DNA from: SIG565 sp045540055
Lineage (GTDB): Bacteria; Bacillota; Clostridia; Oscillospirales; Acutalibacteraceae
Length of the DNA stretch: 55,823 nt
Reading direction: 5' to 3'
Assembly: GCA_045540055.1 (NCBI GenBank)
Contig: JAZQGO010000028.1
Location: 1-55,823 of the forward strand
The translations under genes and the position numbers were made by a program. The notes below the pieces were generated by a model. It searched no databases. It saw nothing but the letters and a program-made list of their open reading frames with translations, and was not told where the DNA came from. Positions 53,098 through 55,823 of the stretch are shown here, piece by piece (within the stretch, counting starts at the first letter, position 1; every line of letters begins with the position of its first letter).

Positions 53098-53982
53098 ATG
53101 GCTACGGCATATGTTCTTTACAATAACAAAGCGGGTGACGTTAATGCACTGGAAAGCGTAAAAATACTCGAAATCATCATAAACGATGAGATGAAATATA
53201 TCGATGTGACAGAGGTTTCCGATTATCGCATATTCATAACAGGACTTGAAAAAGATGACTATATTATCCTTGCCGGTGGTGACGGAACGCTCAATCGATT
53301 TATCAACAATATCGAAGGAATTGAATTTGATAATGAAGTATTGTATTTCCCCAACGGCACAGGCAATGACTTTGCACATGATCTCGGCTACTCGAAGGAA
53401 TGCAATCCTTTTCCTATTAACGAGTACATAAGAGTGCTTCCGAAAGTAACCGTTAAAAACAAAACTTACCGTTTTATCAACGGTGTGGGCTATGGTATTG
53501 ACGGATACTGCTGTGAAGTTGGTGATGTGCAAAGGAAGATTCCCGGCAAAAAGGTCAATTATACAATGATTGCCATAAACGGACTTTTGTTTCATTATAA
53601 GCCAACGAATGCAAAGGTAACTGTGGACGGTAAAGCACATACATATGAAAAGGTATGGATCGCTCCAACGATGAACGGTAGATTTTATGGTGGCGGTATG
53701 ATGCCAACCCCAGAGCAAAAACGAAATTCCGATAAGCTTTCAACAATGATTTTCCACGATGTAGGTAAACTGAAAACACTGATGATCTTTCCCTCACTTT
53801 TCAAGGGAGAGCATATTAAACACACCAAGTACGTGGATATTTTAGAAGGAAAGGAAATTACCGTAGAGTTTGACCGTCCAACCTCTTTGCAGATTGACGG
53901 CGAAACAATTTTAGGGGTTACATCCTATACCGCATCAGCACAGAAAGTGGCTGCTATCAAAGAAAAGGTTGCAGTAAGGTGA
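53098..53982 (+). CDS. Diacylglycerol-kinase-family lipid kinase
   Basis: 294 residues, DAGK catalytic fold. AGGDGTLNRF (nucleotide loop GGDGTxN), FPNGTGNDFAHDLGY and a C-terminal QIDGE. Family members (DgkB, YegS, BmrU) phosphorylate diacylglycerol or related lipids. In this operon it would return diacylglycerol made by head-group transfer or PAP2 action to phosphatidic acid. GTGAGG precedes the ATG. Confidence 0.9.
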   Translation: MATAYVLYNNKAGDVNALESVKILEIIINDEMKYIDVTEVSDYRIFITGLEKDDYIILAGGDGTLNRFINNIEGIEFDNEVLYFPNGTGNDFAHDLGYSKECNPFPINEYIRVLPKVTVKNKTYRFINGVGYGIDGYCCEVGDVQRKIPGKKVNYTMIAINGLLFHYKPTNAKVTVDGKAHTYEKVWIAPTMNGRFYGGGMMPTPEQKRNSDKLSTMIFHDVGKLKTLMIFPSLFKGEHIKHTKYVDILEGKEITVEFDRPTSLQIDGETILGVTSYTASAQKVAAIKEKVAVR

Positions 53983-53986
53983 TAAA

Positions 53987-54226
53987 ATGAAATTTTTAAT
54001 CGCATTGCTTATCATAATTCCAACTCTGATAGCCGTTTTGTTGTTTACAGTGGCAGCACTTGCCTACAGCAACCCGGCAATGCTCGCGGCGGCAACCAAT
54101 CCCACCATTGCTATACTTTGCATTATTGCGGGTGTGATTGCATCACTACCGCTTTTAGTGGCGATTATTATTGGGCTTACAAATTTAATTACTTCAACTA
54201 AGAAAGAACAGGATGGCAAAGACTAA
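53987..54226 (+). CDS. Small two-TM membrane protein, hypothetical
   Basis: 79 residues with two hydrophobic helices (about 3-25 and 40-66) and a short charged tail (STKKEQDGKD). It starts 4 bases after the lipid kinase stop with AAGGTGATAAA upstream, and its stop overlaps the next ATG by one base. No family recognised. Confidence 0.7.
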   Translation: MKFLIALLIIIPTLIAVLLFTVAALAYSNPAMLAAATNPTIAILCIIAGVIASLPLLVAIIIGLTNLITSTKKEQDGKD

Positions 54227-54921
54227 TGGACAGATATGGAAATCAGGAATATTGGAATCGTATGCTGTTGTCAGCACTTCCGCTTCCAAAGGAACAAATA
54301 AGAGATTGGATCAAATCGTATGCCGCGCCGTACAAAGAACTCATGGCATATTATAAATGCGCTATGATGGAGGTCGAAACAAAATTCCGAGTTCTCAATG
54401 AGGAACTCTCTTTAGAGTACGATCGCAATCCGATTGAAACAATAAAAACAAGACTGAAATCGGTTGAAAGTATCGGCGATAAGCTTATGGCTTTAAATGC
54501 ACCAATTACGGTAGAAAGTATTGAGCATAATTTGCATGATGTGGCAGGCGTTCGTGTGATTTGCGGTTTTCCAAGCGACATTTATACTCTCGCCGATGCC
54601 TTTTTAAATCAGGATGATATAACACTGATTAAGAAAAAGGATTATATTGCAAACCCAAAGCCGAACGGCTACCGTAGTTTGCACTTGATTGTTGAAATCC
54701 CAATTTTTTTGCACGATGAGAAAAAACCGATGAAAGTAGAAGTGCAGTTCCGCACTATCTCTATGGACTGGTGGGCAAGCCTCGAACATAAGATTCGTTA
54801 TAAAAAAGACGTAAAGGTTTCAAAGGAAATTACCGAAGAACTGCGTGAATGTGCCGAGTCAGCGGCAATGCTTGACAACAAAATGGAGCAGATACAAAAG
54901 AAAATCGGAAAAATCAGATAG
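54226..54921 (+). CDS. Small alarmone synthetase (RelQ/RelP-like)
   Basis: 231 residues, a lone RelA/SpoT synthetase domain without hydrolase or regulatory domains. DVAGVRVIC, KDYIANPKPNGYRSLH and VEVQFRTISMDWWASLEHKI are the synthetase motifs. It should make (p)ppGpp from GTP/GDP and ATP. Being in a lipid operon controlled by an envelope-type two-component system, it could link membrane stress to growth arrest. The C-terminus is a helical tail. Coupled to the preceding gene (TAATG). Confidence 0.93.
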   Translation: MDRYGNQEYWNRMLLSALPLPKEQIRDWIKSYAAPYKELMAYYKCAMMEVETKFRVLNEELSLEYDRNPIETIKTRLKSVESIGDKLMALNAPITVESIEHNLHDVAGVRVICGFPSDIYTLADAFLNQDDITLIKKKDYIANPKPNGYRSLHLIVEIPIFLHDEKKPMKVEVQFRTISMDWWASLEHKIRYKKDVKVSKEITEELRECAESAAMLDNKMEQIQKKIGKIR

Positions 54922-55586
54922 GAACATTATTTATGCTAAAAGAATTATCATTGCAATGCACGGCTGGCGCTCCACCTGGTCGCAGGATTTCGGCGCTATT
55001 GCTCCGTTTTGGTTTGATAACGATTGTGCGGTTCTTTTTGCTGAACAGCGCGGTCAAGGCAACAGCGGCGGTGAATATATGGGTTTTGGACTTTTGGAAA
55101 GATACGATTGCCTTAATCGGATAAATTGGGTAAATGAGCGCACCGAAGCAAAGTTACCGATTTACCTCGGCGGTGTATCGATGGGTGCAACTACCATTTT
55201 AATGACCGCAGGCTTTGAATTGCCGGAAAATGTGCAAGGAATTGTCGCAGACTGCGCCTTCACATCACCTCACGCTATTTGGAAACACGTGGTAGAAAAC
55301 AATTTCCATCTGCCTTACGGTCTTTACAGCCGTGCTGCAAAGGATATCTGTGAAAAACGAATTCAGGTATCCTCCGATTCTTATTCAACGACAGAAGCAC
55401 TTTCAAATTGCAAAGTTCCTGTTTTGTTAATTCACGGCACATGCGATAACTTTGTACCCATTGAAATGACCTACGAAAACTACAAAGCGTTTGTTCGTTG
55501 TCCCCGGAGCCGAGCACGGTATGAGTTATATTGTGGATAAGGACGGTTACGAAACAGCCGTAAAAAAATTTTGGGATAAAAATTGA
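54922..55586 (+). pseudogene. Alpha/beta hydrolase, N-terminally truncated and frameshifted
   Basis: Homology starts abruptly as IIYAKRIIIAMHGWRSTWS a few bases after the alarmone synthetase stop, without the leader region usual in this ~300-residue family and without a good start codon. GGVSMGA (nucleophile Ser) and LIHGTCDNFVP (Asp) follow. The frame is then lost near 55486-55490 (probably one extra T) and the other frame resumes as VPGAEHGMSYIVDKDGY with the catalytic His, ending at TGA 55584-55586. Two lesions argue for a pseudogene, though a base-call error could explain the second. Confidence 0.75.
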
Positions 55587-55606
55587 TTGTTTATCAAGGT
55601 GAAAAC

Positions 55607-55823
55607 ATGAATAACACGTATAATTTGCAACATACCGTCAGCTATTCGGAAGTGGACAGCTTCTATAAACTACGGTTGGATTATATTTTTTCACATTTTC
55701 AGAACATAGCAGATTTACATTCTAAGGAAATGGGAACGGATGGTGAAGCACTCCTACAAAAATCCAATGTCTTTTGGGTTTTAACTAAGATGAAGTTGAA
55801 AGTTGCAGAGTTCCCCAAATCCG
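55607..55823 (+). CDS. Acyl-ACP thioesterase, N-terminal part (runs off window)
   Basis: An open frame from ATG 55607 (AAGGTGAAAAC upstream) to the window end gives 72 residues beginning MNNTYNLQHTVSYSEVDSF, continuing with YIFSHFQNIADLHSKEMG and VFWVLTKMKLKVAEFPK. This is the pattern of the N-terminal hot-dog domain of bacterial acyl-[acyl carrier protein] thioesterases. It would release fatty acids from ACP, a further lipid function in the same operon. The rest is beyond the window. Confidence 0.72.
   Translation, partial: MNNTYNLQHTVSYSEVDSFYKLRLDYIFSHFQNIADLHSKEMGTDGEALLQKSNVFWVLTKMKLKVAEFPKS

Noticed and set aside
54845..54921. Upstream extension of the alpha/beta hydrolase into the alarmone synthetase gene
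   Set aside because: The extension reads the end of the synthetase in another frame and gives a low-complexity basic peptide unlike hydrolase N-termini.

Overview
The window looks like chromosome of an anaerobic, low-to-medium GC Bacillota, most likely a gut Clostridia (Oscillospirales/Ruminococcaceae-like). This is inferred from strong AGGAG ribosome sites, sigma-A type TTGACA/TATAAT promoters with 17-base spacers, and a gene content of acetate kinase, D-lactate dehydrogenase, a PflX-type radical SAM protein, the queA-tgt-yajC-TIGR04086 order, and long secreted Ig-like repeat proteins. I see no rRNA, CRISPR array, phage structural gene, transposase or integrase.

Layout. 0-2.2 kb is a decayed edge: a cut-off CDS, an unexplained 0.5 kb stretch, a cluster of short hairpins, a lactate-racemase remnant and a lipoprotein. 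2.3-8.6 kb holds an ACT-ACT-metallo-beta-lactamase fusion, a Cu/Zn SOD, TspO, a ZIP transporter, a HAD phosphatase, a four-helix-bundle protein beside an array of tandem palindromes, tRNA-Val(GAC) and a PlsC-like acyltransferase with a zinc ribbon. 9.0-15.3 kb is a 1996-residue exported metallophosphoesterase followed by a 47-residue peptide gene. 15.5-28.9 kb is housekeeping and central metabolism: cation/proton antiporter, tmcAL, ackA, galactokinase, pseudouridine synthase, D-lactate dehydrogenase, typA, exonuclease, radical SAM, GNAT, a small RHH regulator and a SLOG protein. 28.9-34.8 kb has asd-dapA-dapB (minus strand) and queA-tgt-yajC (plus strand). 35.2-45.3 kb has a GH3 beta-glucosidase, an FkbM methyltransferase, a tightly coupled nucleoside salvage operon (deoC-deoD-deoB-cdd-pdp with two riders) and a YkvI-type permease.

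At 45.41 kb lies the 3' half of a tRNA-Pro(CGG) gene, broken at the anticodon loop. This is a classic attachment-site scar, and everything to its right is best read as an integrated island that runs beyond the window. The island carries a coherent set of genes: a two-component system whose kinase has almost no outer loop, PlsC-like and PAP2 enzymes, a GNAT protein, a MATE exporter and a NifX-type protein on one strand; and a CDP-alcohol phosphatidyltransferase, a diacylglycerol-kinase-family lipid kinase, two small membrane proteins, a small alarmone synthetase, a broken alpha/beta hydrolase and an acyl-ACP thioesterase on the other.

The most striking signal is regulatory. Three promoters in this island (the two divergent ones at 50.22-50.31 kb and the one at 52.13-52.18 kb) share the same architecture: three TTGA-type pentamers at exact 11-base steps, then 10 bases, then a -10 box (TATACT, TAAAAT, TATACT). 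This is the layout expected for direct activation by an OmpR/PhoB-type regulator, and it joins the lipid genes and the two-component system into one predicted autoregulated membrane-lipid remodelling regulon.
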